Positions 23,278 through 36,083 of a stretch of DNA of 64,000 bases are shown in pieces (position 1 is the stretch's first letter; each line of letters begins with the position of its first letter). The notes below the pieces were generated by a model, which worked only from the letters and a program-made list of their open reading frames with translations, was not told the origin of the DNA and ran no database searches. Source of the DNA: Boesenbergia rotunda (taxonomy: Eukaryota; Streptophyta; Magnoliopsida; Zingiberales; Zingiberaceae); NCBI GenBank assembly GCA_024364735.1, contig JAGFNQ010004005.1, positions 499,456 to 563,455 on the forward strand. The letters are read 5' to 3'. A program made the position numbers and the translations under genes.

Positions 23278-24603
23278 ATGTTCGGCCGCCTCGCCCCTTT
23301 TTTGTTCCTCCCCCTCTTACTCTCCCTCTTCTCTCATTCCGCCGCCGAGATCAAAACCCTAAAGTTCACCTCCGACTCCCGCCCCATCATCCTCTTCGAG
23401 GAGTTCGGCTTCACCGTCCCCGGAGAAGTCTCCGTCACCGTATACGATGTCTCCTTCTCCTCCTCTTCTTCGTCCGATGAACTATTCGGCTTCTTCCTCG
23501 TCTCCGACTCCAGCCTTCTCCAGTCGGTCCACGACTCAGAGCAGCCTAACCAGAACCCCGCTCCCCTTCCCAACTGCGCCCTCCAGAACCCTTACGTCAA
23601 ACCACTCTTCACCTTCCACGAGGTCGTCGCCGCCCCCTCCCACAACTTCACCAAACTCTACCCGGTCCTCCATCCCGACGAGTACGGTCTCTACTTTGCC
23701 AACTGCGTTCCCGGCTCCTTCGTATCCATGACGGTCCGCACCGCGATGTACAACACCCGCCTGGACGGCACCCCCGACTACCTCTCCGTCGGCCAGTCCG
23801 CCGTTCCCTCCATCTACGCCTTCTTCTCCGTTGCTTACTTTGCCGGCCTCATCACCTGGGCCTATATCTGCATCCGTAACCGGCTCGATGCGCACAGGAT
23901 TCACCTCCTTATGGCTGCCCTCTTGCTTGCTAAAGCCCTAGATCTCCTCTTCGCCGCTGAGGACCTTCACTACACCCGCTCTACGGGCACGCCCCATGGC
24001 TGGGACATCCTCTTCTACGTTTTCAAGTTCGTGAAAGGCGTCCTCTTGTTCACTGTCATCGTCCTCATCGGCACTGGGTGGTCTTTCCTCAAGCCCTTCC
24101 TCCAGGAGCGCGAGAAGAGGGTGCTCGTGATCGTAATTCCACTTCAGGTCATTGCAAACATTGCGTCGGCAGTGATCGGCGAGACGGGACCCTTCTTGAA
24201 GGGTTGGGTGAAATGGAACCAGGTCTTCCTTCTCATCGACGTCGCGTGCTGCTGTGCCGTCTTGTTCCCGATCATTTGGTCAATAAGAACTCTAAAGGAG
24301 ACTTCGAAAACGGATGGGAAGGCAGCTAGGACTCTTGCAAAGCTCACTCTTTTCCGGAAGTTCTATATTGCTGTCATTGGGTACTTGTACTTCACGAGGA
24401 TCGTGGTGTATGCATTGAGAACAATTACATCCTACAAGTACCGATGGGCAAGTGTGATGGCTGAGGAGACTGTGACTTGTGCCTTTTACGTCTTCATGTT
24501 TTATATGTTCAGGCCGAAGGAGAGGAATGAGTACTTTGTGCTCGATGACGATGAAGAGGAGGCGGCCGAAGCTGCACTAAGGGAGGAGGAATTCGAACTT
24601 TAA
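23278..24603 (+). CDS. GOST / lung seven-transmembrane receptor family protein
   Basis: A single 441-codon exon encodes a protein of the usual plant length for this family. Residues 1-23 form a signal peptide (hydrophobic FLFLPLLLSLF, cleavage near HSAA). Residues about 24-175 are the lumenal domain with the IKTLKF start and the conserved ADEYGLYFANC-like segment (here PDEYGLYFANC) and two N-glycosylation sequons (NFT, another candidate nearby). Seven membrane spans lie between about 181 and 410, including a CIRNRLDAHRIH loop and GWDILFYVFKFVKG. The tail is acidic (DDDEEEAAEAALREEE). The family relates to GPR107/TMEM87 and to Arabidopsis candidate GPCRs such as CAND6/CAND7, with proposed Golgi trafficking or receptor roles. 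Function here is inferred from family only. GC content falls from 5' to 3', as in many monocot genes. The reading frame is intact. Confidence 0.94.
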   Translation: MFGRLAPFLFLPLLLSLFSHSAAEIKTLKFTSDSRPIILFEEFGFTVPGEVSVTVYDVSFSSSSSSDELFGFFLVSDSSLLQSVHDSEQPNQNPAPLPNCALQNPYVKPLFTFHEVVAAPSHNFTKLYPVLHPDEYGLYFANCVPGSFVSMTVRTAMYNTRLDGTPDYLSVGQSAVPSIYAFFSVAYFAGLITWAYICIRNRLDAHRIHLLMAALLLAKALDLLFAAEDLHYTRSTGTPHGWDILFYVFKFVKGVLLFTVIVLIGTGWSFLKPFLQEREKRVLVIVIPLQVIANIASAVIGETGPFLKGWVKWNQVFLLIDVACCCAVLFPIIWSIRTLKETSKTDGKAARTLAKLTLFRKFYIAVIGYLYFTRIVVYALRTITSYKYRWASVMAEETVTCAFYVFMFYMFRPKERNEYFVLDDDEEEAAEAALREEEFEL

Positions 24604-25611
24604 ATCTGGTAATGCTTTCTTTACAAGCTTGAAAACTTGGTTTAGCCCTGTTCTCATTGTTCTATCTTGATTTTCTCCTATTTGTGTTTCTTTTATGTCA
24701 ACGATTACTTCTCACTTATTTCTCTTTGTCAAAGCAAACATACATTTTGTTTCTATATGTAATACTATTTAGGCACAATGTTATTAGCAATACTCATTAT
24801 AGATCTGGTCATTTTTATCTTTAGGCACAATGTTTTTGGCTTAGGTTTGGTTGATTATATTTTATTCCGTTCTTCATTTAAATTTATTTAATTGTTTGAA
24901 ATTTTTATATTTTTATGTTTGTTTGATTGATAAGTTTGATGTTGTGTTTGCTTATTCAGTTTAAAAGTTTTTTGTTTATTTATTATATCGATAATAATTT
25001 TATTTTATTGATGAATATATTTGAGAAATTTTGTAGATGAATATTATTGTAATATTAATGAGTTAAATATAAATATGTTTAAATTTATTTATTTAATTTA
25101 ATAAGTTATTTAAATTTGTTCTTGACTCATTTATCGCCTAAGTAAAACGAGTTATATGTGCCATGGTATTGTTGCCTTGTGCCCCGCCTGACTTGTGCCA
25201 CTGAGTTGGGCCAAGTAGGAACGACGATCAACCTATGGGACCCACTAGGCACGATCCAGTCCCGAAACCGTGCTGAACCTAAGCGGATGTATTAGGCGGA
25301 GCATTCCCTAATATTTAATAATAATAATAACAATTTTTTAAAATAGAAAAATATCTATTAGATATATTTTAAAACTATATACATTATTTTCTAAATAATG
25401 TATTTTTAGGATTGTAGAAGAACTAAATTAAATCAAAATTTATGTCGTTTAAGTTTGTTTACTAAAGTGAGGGGGCGAACTCAATTTAAAATAAGTTTAT
25501 TTGCTAAATTTAGTGTTCAAAATTGGGGTTTTTTTTTTCAATCTTAGGTTTGATTTAAGCATGGCTATAGTTTGGTTTGTTTAAATACTATTGAAATTCA
25601 ATTTGAGCTTT

Positions 25612-25661
<50 letters not shown>

Positions 25662-26149
25662 TACTTTTACAAGCTTATTTATTTGTTTATAAGTTTGATA
25701 AAAGTTTTATAATTTTGTTCTTGAAAATAAGGATAGGTCACAATCTCTAGTCACAAAGATTAACAAGTTGAATACCTATATACAAGCTTATTTATTTAAT
25801 TTTATAAATTATTCAAATTTATTCGTATACTTATTGAACGTAAATAATCTCAAAACAAGCCAAATAACAATCTTGCTCACAAAAGTTTAATTCATTTTTA
25901 CAACCTTATTTATTTCTATTTGTTGATTTTTAAGACATGTTCGTTATTTTGGTTTTTATTTTAAATATATTTTGTTTAAGCCATTTTTACAACCTTAACA
26001 TTGGAACGAAGTCCCACAACTTTGCCATAACACTTGAACGCTTTTTGCTTCTATCTCCTTTAATTACAAGTGACTAAAACAAAAGTAAGTTTATGGCCTT
26101 CTGACATTAAAAGGAACAAAATAAAATAATAATAATAATAATAATAGAA
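24604..26149. other. AT-rich intergenic region between convergent genes
   Basis: It contains the 3' regions of the GOST gene (+) and of the membrane-protein gene (-). There is a (TA)n tract at about 25611-25663 and an (AAT)n microsatellite at about 26128-26146. A GC-richer patch near 25140-25300 may be an old repeat of unknown type. No coding sequence is supported. Confidence 0.45.
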
Positions 26150-28939
26150 TCAAAGTTCTAGACCGAGTGCATCTTCAATGTCATCGTCCTCTTCGAAGAG
26201 CTTGAGAAAGCGTGCCTGCTCCTGCTCCCTCTTTCTCTTTCTCCACCATTTGTACACCACCACCGCAGCAGTACCAGTTACGGCAGAAGCCAATGTGCAA
26301 GCCACTACGATCATGGTTATTTTCCTTCTCGTTTGGCCGGAGGCCTCATTCTTCGACTCGGTGGCGTCGCTGGTACCTGTAGACACCCATCCAAACAAGT
26401 CAAAAGTATTTCCGGTGAATCTACCAAATACGCCCTTGTTAATGGGAATGACTAAAACGTGCCCTACTATTCATTTTCTACCCCAAACAAAATGCTCCAA
26501 CTCATCGTTTCTCTCTCTCATACATAATGAATCTGATTACAAAGAAAAACAAATAAACATTCAAAACCATAATTTTGAATTCAAACGCTCAGAAGCATCG
26601 ATATTCTACACAGCGTGTGTAAAAGATAACAAAATTCTTTATTTGAAGGTGCAACAAGTCGATCAGCAAATGTGTTGAGACCCAAGTTGATTTACAAATT
26701 TAGGTCTAATGTTTCATTAAAATGAACTCTTTTTTAACCTGGTATCTAGCTACTTATAATGTCAAAATTCAGATCAATTTGTTTTAATTGTATGTTTTTT
26801 TAGACGCAAGTTGATGTACTAATAATTTGCGCCTTGATTTTGAGCATTGTGAGCTTTCAGACAATTTACTAGGACTCCTTGCACTGAAAAAAATTGCAGA
26901 TGTTGTAGAAAATAATGAGTTGGGACGTATTTTTGGTCATTCCTATTTAACAAGGGCACCACTGATAAATTCACCTTGAATTTACACACAAACAAAAAAC
27001 TAGTTTCAGTTCCCAGGAAATGTTTACTGCCTGCAAACCATCTTCTGTAATAATATTCAATATAACCACTAATAGTCATAATGCTTCGAGTTGTTTATTG
27101 TTCAGGTCACACTTACCATCAGATGAAGTAGTGCACTCAGGGCATATGAATGAAGCGTTGAATTGATTGTCTTTGGAGTGCAAATATTTTCCATCGACGA
27201 AATTTCCAGCACACAGCTCCCACTCATCGTATACATCATCAGATTTAAATGTCTCCTCTTCGTAAACGCCACACCTTTTACATTTCTTCTCTGGAAGTTC
27301 TGTAAGGGGCTGCCAAAGAACACGCAATGGATAATGATAAGTTGGTTTGGATAAGCAAATTAAGTTTTAGATGTCCTATAAAAATTAAATGCAGTGCTAG
27401 TGTGAAAAATAGAAATGATCAAATGATGCAAGACAGTATTAATGTGAAGATGAAAATAATTATACAAGAAAAGTTACAAATTTTATACGAGGGAAGACTT
27501 TCCAGTACTAGTCCTGCTACGAAAGGTAGGAGACAAGTAGTGCTAGCAAAATTTGGCACGCTAAGATTACCCTATATAATCTGCACCACAATGAAGGTGT
27601 TCATAGTTTGGATCATAAACAAGGAAGATATAGATGGGAATATTTGGATAATGCATATAGCAATAACTAACTAAAGTAATCAAATATATCAATCATATCA
27701 CTTGGATATGAAGACATTAAGAAGGTCTTGCAAACAAGGAAAGGGCAGCAAAACATATTTAATATATGAAACACCATCAAAGGGCTTATTTCCCAATATG
27801 ATGGGCAAATATAACTATATAAGAAGGAATTTATGTATCTGGATCTGGATATATAGTTAAATATAGGCCAAATTCAAAGTAAAAGGACAATATAGTACGG
27901 CACTGAAAGCTCATACATTAAGTACACAGGTATACATAGATAAACAAGCATAAAAGATGTACATATGACACTGACACAATTTTTTGGATAAAACTATCCA
28001 ATCTACTTCAACCTCTACTGCCATATATACTGCAGATGAAATTTGAAATACTGACCAAATATACGCAACAAACAAAAATAGAACTTAAATGAAAACAATC
28101 TCATTTTACCACAAACCTGCCAAGATTCATCCCCATTGAAAGTGTACAAAATGTCTTTTTGCGTTACATCAGGCAAGTAGGTCTTATTTTCTCCTTGACA
28201 ACGAAAGTAGAAAGTTGGTTTGGTAGGAAACCACTCATGAGTAGTGAATATCCCGATCGAACCTAAGCTCACAATCCTTGATGAAAAAATTCCTAGAAAA
28301 AGAAAACCAAAAGCTACCAACATGAGATCAAACAATTTTACAAGCAAGATTTTACAAACTTTATGGTTCTATGTTTTCCTAATGGAACCCCTCGAGTTCA
28401 GCAAGGATGATAAAATGATTATTACTTAACCAAGGAATCCCAAGTAGCAGAAACACGTCACAAGAACATTGGATTAAGCATTTAATACCGGAAAATATAA
28501 GAACGTATAAATTATTACAAAAAAACAAATTAATTTTAATATCCTTCTAACGGAACACGTTCCTAATCGTCCCTTCCCAATAAGTCCCCACCTTCTCCGC
28601 CAAAATTTTTTTAAGATGAACAAAAGTAACAAACCTGATTCCGTGGTTTAACGTCAAATTCTACCTAAACAACCATATAGCTACAACAGCGAGTTGTTTA
28701 TTTAATATAGAATCATAATAAACAGAATTGAAGTCCACAGGCCAACTGCGAAGAAGGAAGAAAATTGATAAATAAATCAAATTAAAGCATAAGGAAAAGA
28801 AAAATCAAAGCGGAAATAGAGAGAACAAAGAGAAGAGCAGCGACTCGTTACCAGGGATTGAGCAAACCAAGACGTGCAAGACAAGGAAAAGGCAAGCAAC
28901 TGAGATCGACGAGCTCGGAGGCCGTCGAGTTCTCCGCAT
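26150..28939 (-). CDS. Type I single-pass membrane protein, uncharacterised plant family (DUF7953-like)
   Basis: Exons on the minus strand are 28939-28852, 28292-28117, 27309-27117 and 26376-26150, all with GT-AG introns and consistent phase, giving 227 residues. The start chosen at 28939 (MRRTRRPPSSS) directly precedes a signal peptide. An in-frame ATG farther upstream would bury it. Residues about 30-150 are lumenal, with a GSIGIFTTHEW segment, YFRCQGENKTYLPDV, a CKRCGVYEEETF motif, DEWELCAG and FICPEC; the cysteines probably form disulphides. A membrane span (about 175-197, ITMIVVACTLASAVTGTAAV) is followed by a basic KWWRKRKREQEQ cytosolic tail ending EDDDIEDALGLEL. I recall this as a conserved plant family (DUF7953), but the family name is from memory and no function is known to me. 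The gene appears intact. Confidence 0.85.
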
Positions 28940-29065
28940 AACGATCGGAGCTTTAACAGATCGAGAGAGACGAATCGAGCGAGCGAAGGGACGACCCGAT
29001 CGAGACGAGTAAATAAATAACGTAATCGATGGTTTTTGCTTGCTTGACCCACTCCGTCGGCCCAT

Positions 29066-29407
29066 GGGCCCATTTTTTCTAGTATTTAATTTTTACCGTC
29101 GGTCGGTTTGATTCTATGAATTTTTTTTTAATCGATCGTGATAAAAAAAAAACATAAATAAACCATGATGCATCGTTATAACTAATTCAAACTCTACAAA
29201 TATAATATACCCTTGATAAAGCTGTCGATTTGAGTTAGACCTGTTGAGTTGACCTGTCCGCTAAATAATATAAACGGATTGAATTACAATTTTATAAACT
29301 CATTTAAAAATGGGTTTAGATGGGCCAACCCACTTGGGCTCACGACCCGTATAGGTTGGCTCGTGGTACTTTTGGATTGGCCACCGAGTTGAAGAAAATA
29401 AATTATA
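29066..29407. other. Upstream region of the membrane-protein gene
   Basis: It should hold the promoter of the minus-strand gene starting at 28939. No clear TATA box was recognised. The right boundary is the terminal inverted repeat of the Mutator-like element; a MULE end slightly farther left (about 29390) is possible. Confidence 0.4.
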
Positions 29408-29523
29408 GAGAAATGATGTGCTGGGTGAAATGTTAACATGAAAAGCTCAACGAACCAGTCAGTAATTTGACGTGGCAAAAAAAATGAAAAAAAAAATCGA
29501 AGGAGAAAGCGGTCACGCGCACA
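29408..29523 (+). repeat. Left terminal inverted repeat of the Mutator-like element
   Basis: Begins GAGAAATGATGTGCTGGGTG and ends in GGTCACGCGCACA. Its reverse complement matches 43945-44063, with differences mainly in the middle. Confidence 0.72.
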
Positions 29524-29636
29524 CCCATTTCTCTGCCTCCTTCTCCATTTCGAGATCTGTCTCCTTCTCCACGAGCACACTCATTTCTCTCCTTCCTTCC
29601 CCATTTCGAGATCTGCCTCCTTCTCCACGTGAAACA

Positions 29637-29966
29637 TGTTGATCTAAAGCATGAAATCGTGAACGAATCTACGAAATTATAAAAAGGTAAATACTTACAG
29701 TGATTCTCGCTCGTCCTTCATTGTTCTCACACTTGTCGTCGAAAGAACGATCACGGAATCAGAAAGCTCTTCCCCTCTCGGTATCACGAACCAAATCCCT
29801 CGAACTCTTTGGATGTTCACTTCTCGAATTCCTCTTCCTTGTCTATCTTGGATGCACCCCTCCCCTTTTGTAGTAGAGGGGCTAGGGAAGGGGAGGGGGG
29901 AGAAGTGGAGAAGTGGGGGAAGTGAGAGAGCCCACTTCCCCATCCCACGTTTCCACTTTTCCAACA
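29637..29966 (-). repeat. 3' LTR of the minus-strand Copia
   Basis: 330 bp, closely similar to 36912-37237. The TATA-box position has changed to TACAAAAGG (29864-29872), unlike the intact TATAAAAGG of the 5' LTR. The GTGGAAGA purine tract adjoins it at about 29967-29974 when read on the minus strand. Confidence 0.9.
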
Positions 29967-31133
29967 TCTTCCACTCATCTAAGTCAACTCACAGAGATTA
30001 AATAAGAATCATATCACAAAAACCATATCATAACTAGGTTACAAAAATCAGATAGTCACAAATATCATATAGTCACATAGACTAATGGAGCATTCAATTC
30101 ATACTTTAGGAAAAATGATTCGTGTGACAGCAAGCATACTGAGCAATCATCGCTAACAAAGTTGTGACACTTAACTTAGCTGCTCTCTGAGCGATCAATA
30201 CCAAGAAAGTTGTTACACTTTACTTAGTCGCTCTATAACATTAATCAGAGACATCAATCACTTGCTTTTACCCCAGACTAAATCATTTACATCAATATAA
30301 ACATCTCTAATCCCTCGTAATGACCATTAAATCAAGAGCATGTTCAGTATTTTCATTCAATACAATTATTCACAATCACATTTTAAGTACTCAACAAAAA
30401 ATATAATTGGTTGGCCAGTGAATAAGTGTCAATGATGTAAATCTCTCTTAGTCTTCCTATTTAGCTTGAATCTATTCATTTTAATCAGTTGCTTTCCTAG
30501 TTATGCTCCATAGACCGAATCATCCATAGCCAATAGGATACATGCTAAGGTAGCAGACACTGATTAAAATTTCAAGCAGACAGCTAAATAGTCACATAGG
30601 GTAAATCTGAGATTAACTTATAATCTCAAGGGTCTCACATAGTAGAGAAGCAGGGATCCATTCTCCTACTACCCTTATTGTCGCTATAGCACATGTGGTA
30701 TGAATCACATGCTACGATGTTTTTCTCTTTTAACAAAAAGAGTGCATGTTTTCTCAAAATTAACATCGTACAGATTTGATCTAGACATACCTAATGTCTA
30801 ATCCTGAATTCAACTTATGAATTCCTATCTGGCTTTAAGCAGATTCAGTAAATGGTGGGTTCATTTACTCCGATCATTACATAAATGATCTCATCTTGAT
30901 ACAAAATCAAGGCGACCCCAACTTATGAGTATGTCTCTATTTATAGCTACATAAGCTATCCATAAGTAATGGTCTTACCTCTATTTATACTCAACAAATA
31001 GAGATGATTGTCCATGTGAGTGGACCAATCTCAACCTGCCAACATGCTTATCGAGACTTTTATCCAAAATGTAACACCAATATACACTGAATAAATCATG
31101 ACACTTTCATATATTTGATTGTTTTACAATGTG

Positions 31134-34100
31134 TTACATTTTACGAAGTCCCAAAGACTTCACAAAACCAAGAAATGACTCTTTAGTCAATGGCTTAGTA
31201 AAAGGATCTGCAAGCATAGCACGGGTAGGAATATACTCAAGGACTACCTTTCTTTTGTCCACAATATCCCTTACATAATTATATTTAATTTCTATGTGCT
31301 TGCCTTTACTGTGATATTTGGGATCCTTGGAAAAAGCTATTGCAGCTTGATTGTCACAATACAATGTAACGGGACTCCCACTATCCTCAGCAATCTTCAA
31401 ATGCTTCAGGAACCTTTTTAACCAGACAGCTTCTTGTACAGCCGCTGCACAAGCTACATATTCGGCTTCCATTGTCGATAGTGCTACACAAGCCTGTTTC
31501 TTGCTATTCCATGAGATGGCGCCACCATTCAGCAAGAAAGCATAACCCGATGTAGATTTTCTGTAATCAAGGTCTCCTGCCCAATCTACATCTGTATAGC
31601 CCTTCAGACTTAATTTTGATCTTTGGAAGCAGAGACAATAATCTGTTGTCCCTTTGAGATATCTGAATATTCTCTTCACTGCCTTCCAGTGTCTCGATCC
31701 TGGGTTTGACTGGAAACGGCTAACCAAGCCAACAACATAGCTGATATCTGGGCGTGTACACAACATAGTGTATATTAAGCTACCAATGGCACTGGCATAT
31801 GATTTTTTCTTCATATCGATTATTTCATTAGGAGTCTTGAGATACATACTTTTGCTCAGAACAGTGCCTCTCGCTACAGGAGTTTGTTCAACGTTGCAGT
31901 TTGACATATTGAAGTGTTGTAACATCTTAGTAATATAAGCTTCTTAAGACAAACTCAAAAGTCTTTTTGATCGATCTCTAATGATCTTTACCCCTAAGAT
32001 GTACTCGGCTTCTCCCATATATATTATGTCAAATTGTGATGAAAGCTACGATTTGATTTCTATCACAAACTGTATGTCATTTCTAACTATTAGCATATCA
32101 TCAACATATAATGATAATATGACAATCTTTCCTTTATCCTCCTTGAGGTATACACAATGAACCTCATTGATCATTTCGAAACCATAAGATAAAATGACTT
32201 CATTGAATCTTATGTTCTATTGTCTCGACGCTTGCTTTAGCCCATATATAGACTTTTTAAGTCTACATACTTTATCCTCTTGGCCATTAGCAATATAACC
32301 TTCTAGTTGTGTCATATAGATTTCCTCGTCAAGATTACCATTAAGGAAAGCCGTTTTTACATCCATTTGATGTAATTCCAAGTCATAATGTGCTACTATA
32401 GCTAAAATGACACGTATTGACACAAACTTCACAACAGGGGAAAATGTCTCTTCAAAATCAATACTCTCCATTTGGGTATATCCTTTTGCAACCAAATGAG
32501 CTTTGTATCTATTAATCGATCCATCCTCCTTCCTCTTGATTTTGAGAATCCACTTACTCCCAATAGCCCTTCGGCCCGGAGGAAGATCGACTAAATCCCA
32601 AACCTGATTCTTTCTCATAGACTACATTTCTTCATCCATTGCAATTCTCCATTTTTCTCTAACTGAGCATCTCAATGCTTCCTCAACTGTTCGAGGTTCC
32701 TCATCGTCAATAGGGAGAATCATTAATGTCTCATTCTCAATGTCAAACCTTCTTTTAGGAATAATCTTGCAATTACTCCTTCGCAGGTCTGACTGTTGAG
32801 AAACTGAAACTGGTTCATTCATTGGCAAATCACTCCCATTGGGTAGACTAAATTCAGGTTTCTCCTGTGATTCCTGATTTGTTGATAAAGGAACAATATG
32901 CTCCTCCTCTATAGCAAATAGAGGAATCGATTTATCAACTTCACCTCTTGTTGGGAACTCAGTTTCGAGAAAAATCGCATCTCTTGACTCTATTTCAGAG
33001 ATGGTTCCATCTTGTTGCTCACCAATAAAAACATAACCCTTAGAAGTATCAGAATATCTTACAAAGATACACTTTTTACCCCTTGGTCTTAGTTTTCCAT
33101 ATTTGTGAGTCTTATCATGAACGTAGACAGTTGACCCCCAAGGTCTCAGATTACTCAAATATGATTTTCTGCCTGTCCAACGTTCATATGGTGTAGATGG
33201 AATAGACTTAGAAGGCACTCGGTTAAGTATATAGGTAGTAGCTAATAATGCATCTCCCTAATAGGAAATATGTAAATTAGCTTGAGCCATCAGAGACCTA
33301 ACCATATCTAGAAGAGTTTTATTTCTTCTTTCAGCAACCCCATTTTTCTGTGGAGTTCCAGAGATCGTTAGCAGTCTAATAATCACTTTTTCGTTACATA
33401 TTGTCTTAAACTGATCAGACAAATATTCACCTCCACGGTCAGTGCGTAAGATTTTAACCTTACGATCCAATTGATTCTCAACTTCGTTCAAATAACGTTT
33501 GAAGCAATCTAATACTTCATATTTATGAGAAATCAAATACACATGACCGAAACGTGTGAAGTCATCAATAAATGTAACGAAATACCTCCATGTCTAGCCT
33601 TCACATTCATTGGACCACATACATCCGAATGAATTAATTGCAATGGTGAATCAGCTCTAATAGCCTTACCAAATGGTTTCCTTGTTGCTTTTCCAGCAAG
33701 ACAATGCTCACATTTGGACAGATCTTAGCATGAGTGCCCAACATACCCTCCTTAGCTAATCTATTCATCTGTTCTTGTCCGATATGTCCTAGTCTAGCAT
33801 GCCAAACTTCCTCATTAATATTAGCATCACTAGTAAGAGCAATGTTTGAAAAATAACTATTAATTCCATAATTAATATCTTGTTCTACATCAAGAACCAT
33901 GAAACCATTCATTACATAACCACATCTAATTAACACGGAGTTAATACGAAGTTCCACGCAACGACTGAAAAAATTTATACAATAGCCTAAATCAAGAAGA
34001 CTAGTTACAGAAACTAGATTCCGTCGAATCTCAGGAGCATATAGGACATCATGTAGAAACAAGGTACGCCCACCACGAAGGTTGAGTTTGCAAGTGTTAA

Positions 34101-35140
34101 TTCCTTTGACTTCAATTCTTGCATTGTTTTCTACATATATCCACTTATTACCAGCTGGTACTCGACGGTACTCCACGTATGTAGCTCGATCACGAGCTAC
34201 ATGGCTCGTTGCTCCTGAATCTATAATCCAAAAAGGATAAGAATCAGCCAATAACACTGAACTAGCAACACAATGCTCGTGAATAGAAAATAAATATGGA
34301 TCTACCTTTTTTGGCTCAGTACATTCCCGAGCAAAGTGGTCTTTCTTGCCACAGTTATAGCAAGTCAACTTGCTCTTCGATTTATGTCCATACTTCTTTC
34401 CTTTAATATTCTTCTTGATTGGGCCTTGCCCAGCAGCAGCAGCTTCTTTCCCTTTCCCTTTCCTTTCTTGAACCATCTTTTTTTATTCTTGGATCCAGAG
34501 CCTTCGGCTACAAAAGCTTGTCCAGAAATCCTTGCGGATTCTATTCTCTCCGCCTCCAATTCAACATGGCGTGAGACATCAATGAAAGTCTTAATACTTT
34601 CACTATGTGTGAGGTTCTGTTTCATCGATTCCCAAGAATCAGAAAGGGAACGAATAACTGCTTGAACCTGTTGTTCATCAGTCAACTCATGACCAGCAGT
34701 TTTCAGTTCTCGAATCATATTCCCCATTTCCCTCAAATGTTGGGTCATGGAGATATTCGGGTGTTTCTTATAGCTGTCAACTTAATTGTCAGCTGACGAA
34801 GCTTGCTTAAACTAACTCCACTGTATTTATCTCTCAGGGCAACCCAGACAACATGAGCCGATGGTAATGGCTCATACTCATATACCAGGTCATCTACCAT
34901 TGAACTAATCAAAATACCCTTGGCAGTGGAGTCCTTTTTCTTCCATGCCTTATAGGCATCAAGATCACGTCTAGGCTGGGCTGTAGAACCATCTGCAGGT
35001 TCTACCATAAATTGATTTACAGCTTCTAGAACTTCTTGTTCCTCAAGTACATACTGTATCTTAAGGTGCCATATTTTGTAGTTGTCCCCATTTAATTTTT
35101 CACCTTTGTTGAGTTCAGGTACTATGTTCTTCGTTGCCAT
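31134..35140 (-). pseudogene. Copia gag-pol polyprotein, several frameshifts and stops
   Basis: Gag starts at 35140 (MATKNIVPELNKGEKLNGDN) and includes a CCHC knuckle CYNCGKKDHFAREC. The protease motif IDSGATSHV lies at about 34220. The pre-integrase segment (HARLGHIGQEQMNRL) is near 33780-33750, and the integrase core with KILRTDRGGEY is near 33450. The integrase tail follows (33218-32622), then reverse transcriptase with AFLNG and, near 32105, YVDD. RNase H has TDVDWAGD and LYCDNQAAI; the end is at 31134. Frames shift near 34748, 34400, 33600 and 33230, and stop codons lie near 32219 and 31930. The polyprotein would normally provide capsid, protease, integrase and RT/RNase H for retrotransposition. 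This copy cannot make a full-length product. Confidence 0.9.
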
Positions 35141-35507
35141 GATCTAACATAAATAAACGAATTATTTAGTCATTCAGTGTAACTCATATGCATGTAACTA
35201 ATAACTAGCTCATTGTAAATTAGAGTTGGTTTACAAAATCAAGTGGTAACTACGTTCCCACTCATCCTCCGTATATCCAATCTAATAAACATTGATTAGT
35301 TATTTTACATACATCCCATCATATGAACTAATCATAAATGAACTTATCATTTAAATGAAATGAACTAATCATTACCAAGTTTGTTAACACATAACAGAAC
35401 TTTTCGAAAAACTGTTCGTACAAAACTACAGTAACCACTACATGACTCTTAAAAAACTAAATGAACAAATATTGTTTGTACATAACAACAGTAACAAAGA
35501 CAAGACA

Positions 35508-36083
35508 CTAATAAACTAGATAAGCCAGCACCACTCCCGCTAAGACAAACACTAGCGCAGTGGTAAACTTCATCCCTTTCATCCCAGACTTGATCTGAAG
35601 TAAGTCAACTTCAGGATCTTCTATAGGATCTTCTTCTAGATCCTTCTCAATTTCTTCAATTGGATCCAACTCGAATTCCTTAGGATCCTCCTCGAATTCT
35701 ACTGGATCCTCTGCTGGATCCTCTTCGAATTCTACAGGATCCTCTTCCAAATCATCCTCGGAATCTTCCAGATCTTCTTCTGAAAAATTTTGGCGAAGCA
35801 GTTCTCTACACAACTCGGTATATGAGATACGACATTCATAGCGTCCCCATATATGGTGTGCCACTTCCCTAGCAACCCTTGGCAATGAACGAATCAATGC
35901 CCTGATTCTGTAGTCATCCAAGATTGGGAAGTCTTCCTGCTCGAGTTTCCAAAATAGACGATCCAGCTTACCCATATTTCCTTGGATTCCCAGAATCGGG
36001 CGGTAGTCAATCTCCTCTATCTGTTCCCTTAGCTCATTCCGTCGCACATCACGACGAGTCATTGTGGTAATAAATCTCGACAT
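35508..36083 (-). CDS. Pre-gag ORF: small acidic protein with C-terminal membrane anchor (Copia-borne)
   Basis: An intact 191-residue frame lies between the leader and gag of the Copia element, where most Copia elements encode nothing. Residues 1-120 are mixed and charged (RRDVRRNELREQIEEIDYR, LFWKLEQEDFPILDDYR, HHIWGRYEC). About 120-165 are a run of short acidic repeats (EEDPVEFEEDPAEDPVEF type). The last 20 residues form a hydrophobic span ending LAYLVY. A TACTGACATT, pyrimidine tract and CCAG lie immediately before the start codon (36084-36110), suggesting an intron acceptor. The diverged copy at 44-453 keeps the same N-terminal blocks, the hydrophobic end and the acceptor-like sequence. 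I do not recognise the family; function unknown. A topology with the acidic part on one membrane face is inferred. Confidence 0.72.
   Translation of the reverse strand: MSRFITTMTRRDVRRNELREQIEEIDYRPILGIQGNMGKLDRLFWKLEQEDFPILDDYRIRALIRSLPRVAREVAHHIWGRYECRISYTELCRELLRQNFSEEDLEDSEDDLEEDPVEFEEDPAEDPVEFEEDPKEFELDPIEEIEKDLEEDPIEDPEVDLLQIKSGMKGMKFTTALVFVLAGVVLAYLVY

Noticed and set aside
26178..26678. 166-codon plus-strand frame
   Set aside because: Antisense to the last exon of the minus-strand membrane-protein gene, which has consistent splice sites and topology.
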